Of a stretch of 46,085 nucleotides of DNA, positions 39,341 through 46,085 are shown in pieces. This DNA is from Mycolicibacterium llatzerense (GTDB lineage Bacteria > Actinomycetota > Actinomycetes > Mycobacteriales > Mycobacteriaceae). The position numbers were made by a program, and so were the translations under genes. Where the stretch lies: the NCBI RefSeq assembly GCF_000878195.1, contig NZ_JXST01000048.1, positions 1 to 46,085 of the forward strand, written 5' to 3'. Within the stretch, counting starts at the first letter, position 1. The number at the start of each line of letters is the position of its first letter. The notes under the pieces are model-generated. The model was not told where the DNA came from, searched no databases, and worked only from the letters and a program-made list of their open reading frames with translations.

Positions 39341-40228
39341 ATGAACGCCTACCACGCCGGTGAGCTGGCAGTGCAGCGGCGCATGGGACAGGCGGAGATC
39401 GCCGCCCGCGTCGGCCGGATGATCCGTACGGAGATTCCGGCCGCCGCGGCGGCCTTCCTGTCCGAGCAGCCGATGATCGTGCTCGCCGCGACCGACGACG
39501 CCGGCCGGGTGTGGGCCAGCCTGGTCACCGGCCCCGCCGGCTTCGTGCACGCCGAAGACGACCAAACCATCACGGTCGAGGCCCTCCCCGTCCCCGGCGA
39601 CCCGCTGCACGATGTCCTGCGCCGGCCGGGCCGGCAGGTCGGCATGATCGCGATCGAACCGCAGACCCGACGCCGCATGCGGGTGAACGGCAGCGTCCAA
39701 CCGGCCGCGACCGGACTGCGTATCCACCCCGACCAGGTGTACTCGAACTGCCCGAAATACATCGCGCGCAGGCACGTAGACGAGGTGGCCGACGTGGCAT
39801 CTCCCGCGGTCGTTCGCCGCGCCGACGTGCTCGACGAACGGTTACAGCGGATCGTCGCGCGCGCCGACACGTTCTTCATCGGATCGGCCGATCCGGAGGG
39901 GAACGCCGACGCCTCGCACCGCGGCGGCAATCCGGGCTTCCTGCAGGTGCTTTCGCCGAACCGGCTGCGGTGGCCGGACTATCGCGGGAACTCGATGTTC
40001 ATGACGCTGGGCAATATCAGCGCCAACCCGCGTTGCGGCTTGCTGATCCCGGACTGGGAGACCGGGACCACCCTCCAGCTCACCGGCACCGCCGAGATCG
40101 TGTGGGACGGCGGCGTCGCGGGCTCCCAATGTTCAGTGGAATTCACTGTCGATGAGGTGATCGAGCTGACCGACGTCAGCCCGCTGCGGTGGGGCCAGGC
40201 AGAGCTGTCACCCGCGAACCCTGACTGA
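39341..40228 (+). CDS. pyridoxamine 5'-phosphate oxidase-like FMN-binding split-barrel protein
   Basis: From the ATG at 39341 the product has 295 residues with two split-barrel halves. The first contains QPMIVLAATDDAGRVWASLV and the second RADTFFIGSADPEGNADASHRGG, followed by FMTLGNISANPRCGLLIPD. This doubled layout belongs to the FMN-binding PPOX-related family rather than true PdxH. A flavin or heme-type reductase role is possible, but the substrate is unknown. It lies eight bases after the VOC gene and ends adjacent to the convergent recN stop. The module it belongs to is absent from this position in M. tuberculosis. Confidence 0.8.
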   Translation: MNAYHAGELAVQRRMGQAEIAARVGRMIRTEIPAAAAAFLSEQPMIVLAATDDAGRVWASLVTGPAGFVHAEDDQTITVEALPVPGDPLHDVLRRPGRQVGMIAIEPQTRRRMRVNGSVQPAATGLRIHPDQVYSNCPKYIARRHVDEVADVASPAVVRRADVLDERLQRIVARADTFFIGSADPEGNADASHRGGNPGFLQVLSPNRLRWPDYRGNSMFMTLGNISANPRCGLLIPDWETGTTLQLTGTAEIVWDGGVAGSQCSVEFTVDEVIELTDVSPLRWGQAELSPANPD

Positions 40229-41995
40229 CTAGGGCGCGGCATGCTCCTGCTGGGCCGCCGCCAACAGCTCGCGGGCGTGCGCGCGGCCACTGTCGGTGTC
40301 GCCGAGTCCGGCCAGCATGCGGGCCAACTCGGCGACCCGGTCGTCGTCCTCCAGGCGGACCACGCGGCTCGACTTCGGGCCGCTCTCCACCACCAGGTGC
40401 ACGTCACCGTAGGCGGCGACCTGCGGTAGGTGCGTCACCACGATGACCTGGTGTGTGCGGGCCAGCCGGGCCAGCCGCTTACCGATCTGCACGGCGGCGC
40501 GGCCACCGACACCGGCGTCGACTTCGTCGAACACCATGGTGGTGCCCATCGAATTCGCGCGCGATGCGACCAAAACGACCTCGAGAGCCAGCATCACGCG
40601 GGACAACTCACCGCCCGAGGCGCTCTTGGCCAGCGGCAGCACGTCCGAACCGCTGTGCGGCGTGAAACCGAACTCGACGGCGTCGACGCCATCATGGCCG
40701 GCGTGCACCGCGGTGCCGTCCGGCAAGGTCAGCGGTGCGCTGTCGTCGGCACGCGCCTCCAGTGGCGAGACCGCGATGCTGAAGCCGGCGCCGCCCATCG
40801 CCAGACCCGCCAGCTCGGTGGTCACCGCCTTGGCCAGGGACTTCGATGCCTTGGTTCGCGCCTTGGTGACCTCGGCGGCGGCCAGCACGACCTTGTCGTG
40901 CCGTTCGTCGACCTGCTTCTGCAGTTCAGCCAGGGCCCCTTCGGAGACGTCGAGCTGTGACAGCCGCTGCCGGGCGTCGGCGGCCCACTGCAGCACCCCG
41001 TCGATATCGGCGGCGTACTTGCGGGTGAGGTTGCGCAGCTCACCCTGGCGGGCCAATTTGGATTCCAAAGTGCTTGCGTCACTGGGCAACTCGGACAGGT
41101 AGTCACCGAGTTCACCGGACACGTCGCCGATCACCGCGAGCGCCTCGCTCAGCCGGTCGCCGAGGGCCCGTAGCACCGAGTCGTCCGTCGCCGACAACGC
41201 CGACTTGGCCTGCGCGGCGGAATCCAGTGCGGAGGCGGCGTCGTCCGACGGGCCGTCACCGAGTTCCCCGGACAGTGCCGCGCGTGCGGTCTGCGCCGCG
41301 TCGCGCAGCGCATCCAGTTCGGACAACCGGCGGATATCAGCCACCAGCGCGTCGTCCTCGCCCGCTTCCGGCGCGACGGCGTCGATCTCCCCCAGCCCGA
41401 ACTGCAGCCGGTCGGCTTCCAACGCGAGGTCCCGCGCCCGGTTGCGCCGGTCGATCAAATCCCTACGTGCCGTGAGCCATTCGTCACGCAACTTGCGGTA
41501 CTTGGCCAGCAGCCCGGTCACGTCGACGTAGCGGTCCAGCGCGCCGCGCTGCTCGTCGGGGCGCATCAGGCGCAGCTGATCGTTCTGTCCGTGCAGGGCG
41601 AGCAGTTCGGTGGTGAACGTCGCCAGCGACTTCGCCGGCACACTGCGGCCGCCCAGGTAGGCGCGCGACGGCCCGTCCTTGCTGACCGACCGCGCGGCGA
41701 TGACGCTGCCGTCGTCGTCCCGGTCGGCGCCCGAGGCTTCCAGGATCCCGTCGACCCGCTCGGAGACCCCGTCACCGAGTTCTGTTGTGGTGAAACGCCC
41801 TTCGACCACCGCCCGAGCGGAGCCCGAGCGCACCCGGCTGGCATCGGCCCGCGCACCGCCCAGCAGATGCAGGCTCGTCACGACCATGGTCTTGCCAGTA
41901 CCGGTTTCCCCGGTCAGCACAGTCAGGCCACGCCCGAATTCGGCAGTGGCCGCACTGATGGCGCCCAGCGCCTCGATGCGAATCTCGGTCAGCAT
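40229..41995 (-). CDS. recN: DNA repair protein RecN
   Basis: From the ATG at 41995 the product has 588 residues. It starts with LTEIRIEALGAISAATAEF and the Walker A LTGETGTGKTMVVTSL. A long coiled-coil middle follows (about 170-370), and the C-terminal half has the ABC signature SGGELSRVMLAL and Walker B TMVFDEVDAGVGG. RecN is an SMC-like ATPase acting in double-strand-break repair. The start overlaps the nadK stop by one base (TAATG). Five upstream codons are open but not family-like. The neighbouring FMN protein gene ends directly against its stop. Confidence 0.95.
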   Translation of the reverse strand: MLTEIRIEALGAISAATAEFGRGLTVLTGETGTGKTMVVTSLHLLGGARADASRVRSGSARAVVEGRFTTTELGDGVSERVDGILEASGADRDDDGSVIAARSVSKDGPSRAYLGGRSVPAKSLATFTTELLALHGQNDQLRLMRPDEQRGALDRYVDVTGLLAKYRKLRDEWLTARRDLIDRRNRARDLALEADRLQFGLGEIDAVAPEAGEDDALVADIRRLSELDALRDAAQTARAALSGELGDGPSDDAASALDSAAQAKSALSATDDSVLRALGDRLSEALAVIGDVSGELGDYLSELPSDASTLESKLARQGELRNLTRKYAADIDGVLQWAADARQRLSQLDVSEGALAELQKQVDERHDKVVLAAAEVTKARTKASKSLAKAVTTELAGLAMGGAGFSIAVSPLEARADDSAPLTLPDGTAVHAGHDGVDAVEFGFTPHSGSDVLPLAKSASGGELSRVMLALEVVLVASRANSMGTTMVFDEVDAGVGGRAAVQIGKRLARLARTHQVIVVTHLPQVAAYGDVHLVVESGPKSSRVVRLEDDDRVAELARMLAGLGDTDSGRAHARELLAAAQQEHAAP

Positions 41996-42918
41996 TACTG
42001 GCCGCGCCACCCTTTCACCGGCAACCGGAATTTGCGCACCAGACGGTCAGAGAACGGGGCGCTGTCGAGACGAACCCATTTCAGGGACGTGTGACACCGG
42101 GTGACCTCCAGCCGGCCACCGGCCGGGACCACCATCTGGCGACGGCCGTCGCAGAACACCATGGCGTCATTGTTGCCCGATTCGACCTCGATCGCGATCG
42201 CAGCGTCCGGGCTGGTCACCATGGGACGGGCGAACAGCGCGTGAGCGTTGTTGGGTACCACCAGGATTGCTTCCAGGTCCGGCCACAGAATCGGGCCGCC
42301 GGCGGAGAAGGCATACGCCGTCGACCCGGTGGGGGCGGAGACCAGCACACCGTCGCAGCCGAACGCCGAGACCGGCCGGCCGTCGACCTCCAGCACCACA
42401 CTCAGCACACCGAACCGGCTGCTCTTCTCCAGGCTGGCCTCGTTGAGGGCCCAGCCGCGCTGCACGATCTCGCCGTCGACGCGGACCCCGATGTCGAGCG
42501 TCATCCGCTCTTCGACGCGGTAGTCCTTGTCGATGATGCGCTCGAGGACGTGGTCGATGGCCTCGGCCTCGGCTTCCGCCAGGAAGCCGATGTGCCCCAG
42601 GTTCACCCCGACCACCGGGATTTCGGCATTGCGGGCCAGTTCAGCGGCCCGCAGGAAGGTGCCGTCGCCACCGAGCACCAGGACCAGTTCGCAGCCCTCG
42701 GCCGCGTGTTGGTCGGGATCGACGACCGTGATGTCGACTCCGAGTTCCCGCATGTGGTCCGGGGCCAGGTGCAGGGCACCGCGATCGACGGCCTCAGCTG
42801 CGAGCACGCGCAAGCCGATTCCGTTGTCCCCCAGTACCTTTTCCACCCGGGTCGCGGTCTCCGTGGCTTCGTTGCGCCCGGTGTGGATCACCAGCAAGAC
42901 GGTGCGTTCGCGCGTCAC
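41995..42918 (-). CDS. nadK: NAD kinase
   Basis: The 307-residue product has the NAD-kinase signature LVLGGDGTFLRAAELA (GGDG at 83-86) and the conserved GVNLGHIGFLAEAE, with the substrate-binding segment SAPTGSTAYAFSAGGPI later. It phosphorylates NAD to NADP, in mycobacteria also using polyphosphate. The length is that of the M. tuberculosis enzyme. It overlaps tlyA by four bases upstream and recN by one downstream. This places it in the tlyA-nadK-recN operon. Confidence 0.95.
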   Translation of the reverse strand: MTRERTVLLVIHTGRNEATETATRVEKVLGDNGIGLRVLAAEAVDRGALHLAPDHMRELGVDITVVDPDQHAAEGCELVLVLGGDGTFLRAAELARNAEIPVVGVNLGHIGFLAEAEAEAIDHVLERIIDKDYRVEERMTLDIGVRVDGEIVQRGWALNEASLEKSSRFGVLSVVLEVDGRPVSAFGCDGVLVSAPTGSTAYAFSAGGPILWPDLEAILVVPNNAHALFARPMVTSPDAAIAIEVESGNNDAMVFCDGRRQMVVPAGGRLEVTRCHTSLKWVRLDSAPFSDRLVRKFRLPVKGWRGQ

Positions 42919-43724
42919 TGCGGCCCCTCGGCGACAGCGCGGCCGACGGCGGCGACCAGCGCTTCACCCTCGAGCGGTTGATCAGTGGTGGCCCGCAGCC
43001 GCAGGAAGAATTCCACGTTGCCGGACGGGCCAGGCAGCGGACTGGCCGTGACGTCGACTGCGTACCAGCCGAGTTCAGCGGCCCGCCGCGCCACCGTCAA
43101 CACGGCATCGGCGCGCAATTCTGGGTCGGAAACCACACCACCGGCTCCGACTCGATCCTTGCCCACCTCGAACTGCGGCTTCACCATGGGAACGATATCG
43201 GCTTGGGCCGACGCACATGCGGTCAGTGCCGGTAGGACGGTGGCCAGAGAGATGAACGACAGATCGGCCACCACCAGGTCGACCGGCCCGCCGATGGCCT
43301 CGGCCGTCAGCTCCCGCACGTTCGTCCGCTCCATGACGATGACCCGATCATCGGACCGCAATGACCAGGCCAACTGGCCATACCCGACATCGGCGGCGAC
43401 GATCTCGCGCGCGCCACGGTCCAGCAGCACCTCGGTGAAACCCCCGGTGGAGGCCCCAGCGTCCAGGCAGCGCCGTCCCTCCGGCGATACGCCGAACGCA
43501 TCGAGGGCACCGATCAGCTTGTGGGCACCGCGGGACACCCAACTGCGTTCGGCAGATTCGGCGACCAGGAGATTGGCCGCGGGCGTGACTGCGGTCGAGG
43601 CTTTCGACGCCCGCATCCCGTCGATGGTCACGCGGCCGGCCTCGATCAGTTCGGCAGCCTGTTGACGAGACCGGGCGAGCCCCCGGCGGACGAGTTCAGC
43701 ATCAACACGTGCGCGTCGCGTCAC
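42915..43724 (-). CDS. tlyA: rRNA 2'-O-methyltransferase TlyA
   Basis: The 269-residue product has an N-terminal S4 RNA-binding domain (RVDAELVRRGLARSRQQAAE, residues 6-25). An FtsJ-like methyltransferase fold begins at RRCLDAGASTGGFTEVLLDRG, with motif I. TlyA methylates C1409 of 16S and C1920 of 23S rRNA, and its loss gives capreomycin resistance in M. tuberculosis. All main motifs are present, so this copy looks functional. It overlaps nadK by four bases, and a small conserved gene lies just upstream. Confidence 0.93.
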   Translation of the reverse strand: MTRRARVDAELVRRGLARSRQQAAELIEAGRVTIDGMRASKASTAVTPAANLLVAESAERSWVSRGAHKLIGALDAFGVSPEGRRCLDAGASTGGFTEVLLDRGAREIVAADVGYGQLAWSLRSDDRVIVMERTNVRELTAEAIGGPVDLVVADLSFISLATVLPALTACASAQADIVPMVKPQFEVGKDRVGAGGVVSDPELRADAVLTVARRAAELGWYAVDVTASPLPGPSGNVEFFLRLRATTDQPLEGEALVAAVGRAVAEGPQ

Positions 43725-43730
43725 GTGCGA

Positions 43731-43901
43731 TCACCCCTTCTCGACCGATTCCAGGGCCCGGACCAGCAGATTGTGGGCGTGGTCCAAACCCGCCGCGACA
43801 GCTTCGAGGTCCGGGGTCTCGTCACCTTCACCGGACAGATCCGGGAGGTGGGACAGCAGGACCGCGATGTCTTCGCGGATCTGGTCAGGATCGGTACTCA
43901 T
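43731..43901 (-). CDS. small conserved protein (Rv1693-like)
   Basis: The 56-residue product begins at the ATG at 43901 with STDPDQIREDIAVLLSHLPDLSGE and ends with HAHNLLVRALESVEKG, both amphipathic helices. It is acidic with no membrane segment. A gene of this size occupies the same place in M. tuberculosis (Rv1693), between the phosphatase and tlyA, and this synteny is the main support. The function is unknown. It starts eight bases after the HAD phosphatase stop and ends six before tlyA. Confidence 0.8.
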   Translation of the reverse strand: MSTDPDQIREDIAVLLSHLPDLSGEGDETPDLEAVAAGLDHAHNLLVRALESVEKG

Positions 43902-43909
43902 AGCGATGT

Positions 43910-44929
43910 TCACGCTAGCGGATCGGTGCCGTCGAGCAGCGACCACTGATCCAATGCGGCGCGAGCCGTGTCGTCGGCGGCCGTGATCCGCACCCGGCCG
44001 TTGGCGGATGTGGCCCATACCGCGACTGCTGTGGCCCGGACCACCGACAGTGCGTCGTCGATGGGTTCGCCGGTGGCGTGCACAGTGACATCATCACCCG
44101 ACGTCTCGACCCGCCACGCGGGGTGCGGTCCGATCCGCAGCACGTCCGCAGGAGTTGCGAGCGAGCGCAGATCCGGCGCCACATAATCGGGCCGCTCGGC
44201 GGGGATGGCGTGCACCATGTCGGCTGCGGTGTTCACGCCGGTCAGCACCATCAGGCTCGGCAGACCGGCGGCGTTGGCTCCCGAAATATCGGTGTCGAGC
44301 CGGTCCCCTACCACCAGTGGGGTCTCGTACCGGCCGCGGGCCAGGGCGTCGTTCATCAACGTCGGCTGCGGCTTGCCGGCGACCTGCGGCACCTGTTCGG
44401 TGGCGGTCTGCAGCGCAGCGACCATGGATCCGTTGCCCGGCAGCAGACCACGTTCCGACGGCAGCGTCTTGTCGACGTTGGCCGCCACCCACAGACCGCC
44501 GGCCCGGATGGTCAAGGCCGCTTCGGCGAGGTCAGCCCACCCGGTCTGCGGCGAATGTCCCTGCACCACAGCGACGGGATCGTCGGAGAATTGCCGCACG
44601 GGAAGCAGCCCGACGTTAGCGACCTCGGCCACCAGCGCATCGGTCCCGATGACCAGAACCTTCGCGCCCTGCGGAAGCTGCAGCGCCAACAGGTGTGCCG
44701 CACTCTGGGCGCTGGTCACCACATCGTCGGCATGCGCGGAGAAGCCGAGCGCGTCGAGGTGATCGGCCACCTCCGCCGGGCTTCGTGAGGCGTTGTTCGT
44801 GACGTAGAGCTTGCGGGACGTGACCGCGGCGAGCGCGTCGACAGCTCCTTCGGTGGCCTCATGGCCGCGAAAGACCGTGCCGTCGAGATCCAGGAGCAGA
44901 CAGTCGTGCAGCAGTGTCAGCGTCGTCAC
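43910..44929 (-). CDS. HAD-IIA phosphatase, glycerol-3-phosphate phosphatase-like (Rv1692)
   Basis: From the GTG at 44929 the product has 339 residues. LLLDLDGTVFRG (nucleophile Asp14, acid/base Asp16) opens the HAD fold. LYVTNNASRSP supplies motif II and VVGDRLDTDISGANAAG supplies motifs III and IV, with a C2-type cap between. Rv1692 of M. tuberculosis dephosphorylates glycerol 3-phosphate during lipid recycling, and synteny supports the same identity. About 75 further residues at the C-terminus form an extra domain. Its start is one base after the TPR-protein stop. A longer open frame upstream is not family-like. Confidence 0.88.
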   Translation of the reverse strand: MTTLTLLHDCLLLDLDGTVFRGHEATEGAVDALAAVTSRKLYVTNNASRSPAEVADHLDALGFSAHADDVVTSAQSAAHLLALQLPQGAKVLVIGTDALVAEVANVGLLPVRQFSDDPVAVVQGHSPQTGWADLAEAALTIRAGGLWVAANVDKTLPSERGLLPGNGSMVAALQTATEQVPQVAGKPQPTLMNDALARGRYETPLVVGDRLDTDISGANAAGLPSLMVLTGVNTAADMVHAIPAERPDYVAPDLRSLATPADVLRIGPHPAWRVETSGDDVTVHATGEPIDDALSVVRATAVAVWATSANGRVRITAADDTARAALDQWSLLDGTDPLA

Positions 44930-44930
44930 G

Positions 44931-45764
44931 TCAGCCCAATTCGGCGGCGCGGTCCTCGGCATCGGTGACGCCTTCCAGGTCAGCGGCAGCCGCATGAAGG
45001 AACCACTGGAGTGCGTCATTCGTGCGGTCGAGGGCGAGCAGCGTCTCGGCGTACACATAGAACAGCCGCGCGGCGGTCTGGCCCGTGCGCGTGGAATCCA
45101 GCGGCGGGTTCGACAGCAGCGCCAGCGCTTGAGCCGGCTGCCCCAGGTCGCACCGCGCACCAGCCAGGACGATCTTCAGTTCGTCGGCGTCGTCACCGGT
45201 GAGCTGCTCTGCCTCAGGACTGCGGCCCAACTCGATGGCGCGCTCCGGACGGCCGACGCCGCGCTCACAGTCGGCGATCAGGGCAAGCAGCGGTGACTTG
45301 CTCCCCATCCGTCGCGCCGCGCGCAGCTCGGACAGGGCCTGCGCCCAGTCCCCGCAGTAATAGGCCGCGATGCCGACGGCTTCACGGATTGCGGCGATGC
45401 GCGAAGCACGAGCACGCGCGGCCCGCGCATGCTCAAGTGCTGCTTCAGGATCTTCTTCGATGAGATCGCCGGCCATGACCAGGTGCTTGGCCACATAGTC
45501 GGCAGTCGCCTTGTCGAGGGTCGTCAGCTCACGACGGACCTCGGGCGACAGCTGCTTGGCTTCGACATCATCGGGCAGCCTGGGACCAGCCGGCCGATCC
45601 GACGAAGACGCGGCATCACGGAACTGAGGTGGCCGGCCGTTCCGATCGGAGCCGGGTCGCCGGGGTGCCTGCGTGCGGTCACGCTGAGGCCGCTGTCCCC
45701 GCCGTGCGTCGCCGTCGTCTCTGCGCGAGGGGCGACGATCGTCGCCCTGCCTGTTGTCGACCAC
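44931..45764 (-). CDS. tetratricopeptide-repeat protein (Rv1691-like)
   Basis: The 277-residue product has a highly charged, Arg/Asp-rich N-terminal stretch of about 60 residues (probably disordered). TPR-like helical pairs then follow (AALEHARAARARASRIAAIRE, YYCGDWAQALSELRAARRMG, LLALIADCERGVGRPERAIEL and LFYVYAETLLALDRTNDALQWFLHAAA, here listed as repeat units). It should be a protein-binding scaffold; no partner is known. It is the first gene after the rRNA terminator and begins the run to recN. The start codon is GTG at 45764, with AGGGAAAGG shortly before it. Confidence 0.85.
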   Translation of the reverse strand: MVDNRQGDDRRPSRRDDGDARRGQRPQRDRTQAPRRPGSDRNGRPPQFRDAASSSDRPAGPRLPDDVEAKQLSPEVRRELTTLDKATADYVAKHLVMAGDLIEEDPEAALEHARAARARASRIAAIREAVGIAAYYCGDWAQALSELRAARRMGSKSPLLALIADCERGVGRPERAIELGRSPEAEQLTGDDADELKIVLAGARCDLGQPAQALALLSNPPLDSTRTGQTAARLFYVYAETLLALDRTNDALQWFLHAAAADLEGVTDAEDRAAELG

Positions 45765-45793
45765 TGGAACCTTTCCCTACGAAATCTCAGGTC

Positions 45794-45799
45794 AGAATA
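45794..45799 (-). promoter_or_regulatory. candidate -10 for the TPR-protein operon
   Basis: On the minus strand TATTCT fits the TANNNT pattern 30 bases before the GTG start at 45764. No clear -35 lies at the right distance. The remaining 45800-45922 shows nothing I can name. Confidence 0.4.
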
Positions 45800-45922
45800 C
45801 GGCCCGACATGTCATTGGCCGAACTTTGCCCGCGAAACTCTCCATCCGCGCACCGGCGCCGAACCCATCGGCGGCCGGTCCGGGGCCTATTTCCGAGCCG
45901 AGAAATAGAAATTCCTCAAATA

Positions 45923-45956
45923 GAATCACCCCCCACATAAATGTGGGGGGTGATTC
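45923..45956 (-). terminator. strong hairpin terminator of the rRNA operon
   Basis: AATCACCCCCCACAT and ATGTGGGGGGTGATT pair over 15 bases, 16 with the flanking G-C, around AA. It starts about ten bases after the 5S 3' end on the minus strand. On that strand a TCTATTT stretch follows. It is among the longest perfect stems in the window and fits rrn termination. Confidence 0.9.
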
Positions 45957-45965
45957 CTAATTTGT

Positions 45966-46080
45966 GTTCGGCGGTGTCCTACTTTTCCGCCCGTGCAGGG
46001 CAGTATCATCGGCGCTGGCAGGCTTAGCTTCCGGGTTCGGGATGGGACCGGGCGTTTCCCTGCCGCTGTTGCCGCCGTAA
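45966..46080 (-). rRNA. rrf: 5S ribosomal RNA
   Basis: The minus strand begins TTACGGCGGCAACAGCGGCA, contains CCGAACCCGGAAGCTAAGCC and ends with GTAGGACACCGCCGAA. The two ends pair as helix I (GGCGG/CCGCC). Length is about 115 bases. The remainder of the rRNA operon should lie beyond the right edge. Exact ends may differ by a few bases. Confidence 0.93.
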
Positions 46081-46085
46081 CTCTA

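Overview
The window is high-GC actinobacterial DNA, and its gene order points to a fast-growing mycobacterium (Mycolicibacterium type). The right half, read on the minus strand, follows the Mycobacterium tuberculosis Rv1691-Rv1713 order: TPR protein, HAD phosphatase, small protein, tlyA, nadK, recN, steA, mctB, pyrG, NUDIX, xerD, ParA-like, scpA, scpB, rluB, cmk, der. A 5S rRNA gene with a strong terminator sits upstream of this block. That is where the second rRNA operon (rrnB, near tyrS) lies in fast growers. F420-type enzymes, a CDGP secreted protein and a DesA3-like desaturase agree with this assignment.

Layout. Positions 1-2799 hold lipid or CoA metabolism (partial CoA-transferase, enoyl-CoA hydratase family) and small VOC, deazaflavin and SRPBCC proteins. 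Positions 3006-6237 hold a plus-strand group: a DUF1611 (DgcN-like) protein, a PLP-dependent alanine/ornithine racemase-family enzyme and an LLM-class oxidoreductase. The first gene has its ribosome binding site inside a perfect hairpin. Positions 6256-9649 hold a large LuxR-family (LAL) regulator followed by a LOG-family protein.

Positions 9758-16397 are the most unusual part. A phage-type endolysin (NlpC/P60 plus GH25) diverges from a small multi-pass membrane protein, a 1,035-residue patatin-like lipase with four C-terminal membrane helices, and a LysB-type mycolyl-arabinogalactan esterase. I see no integrase, capsid, portal or tail gene nearby. Three copies of an inverted repeat, AGTAG-N4-CTACT, lie only upstream of these genes and suggest one shared regulator. 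Together the products would attack peptidoglycan, membrane lipid and the mycolate-arabinogalactan link, which looks like a domesticated or repurposed lysis module.

Positions 16403-25637 are further accessory DNA: an ARMT1-like phosphatase, DUF3297, a CDGP protein, a CitE-like lyase with an SRPBCC protein, a four-gene operon (saccharopine-dehydrogenase-like, FAD oxidoreductase, 7-TM protein, TetR) and a desaturase. A tRNA-Pro(GGG) gene marks the border with the conserved block. Within the conserved block, a three-gene module (CGNR regulator, VOC enzyme, FMN split-barrel protein) sits between recN and steA, and a catechol O-methyltransferase-like gene and a DUF1622 gene sit between the ParA-like gene and xerD.

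All calls come from reading sequence and motifs. No database search, alignment score or composition statistic was computed.
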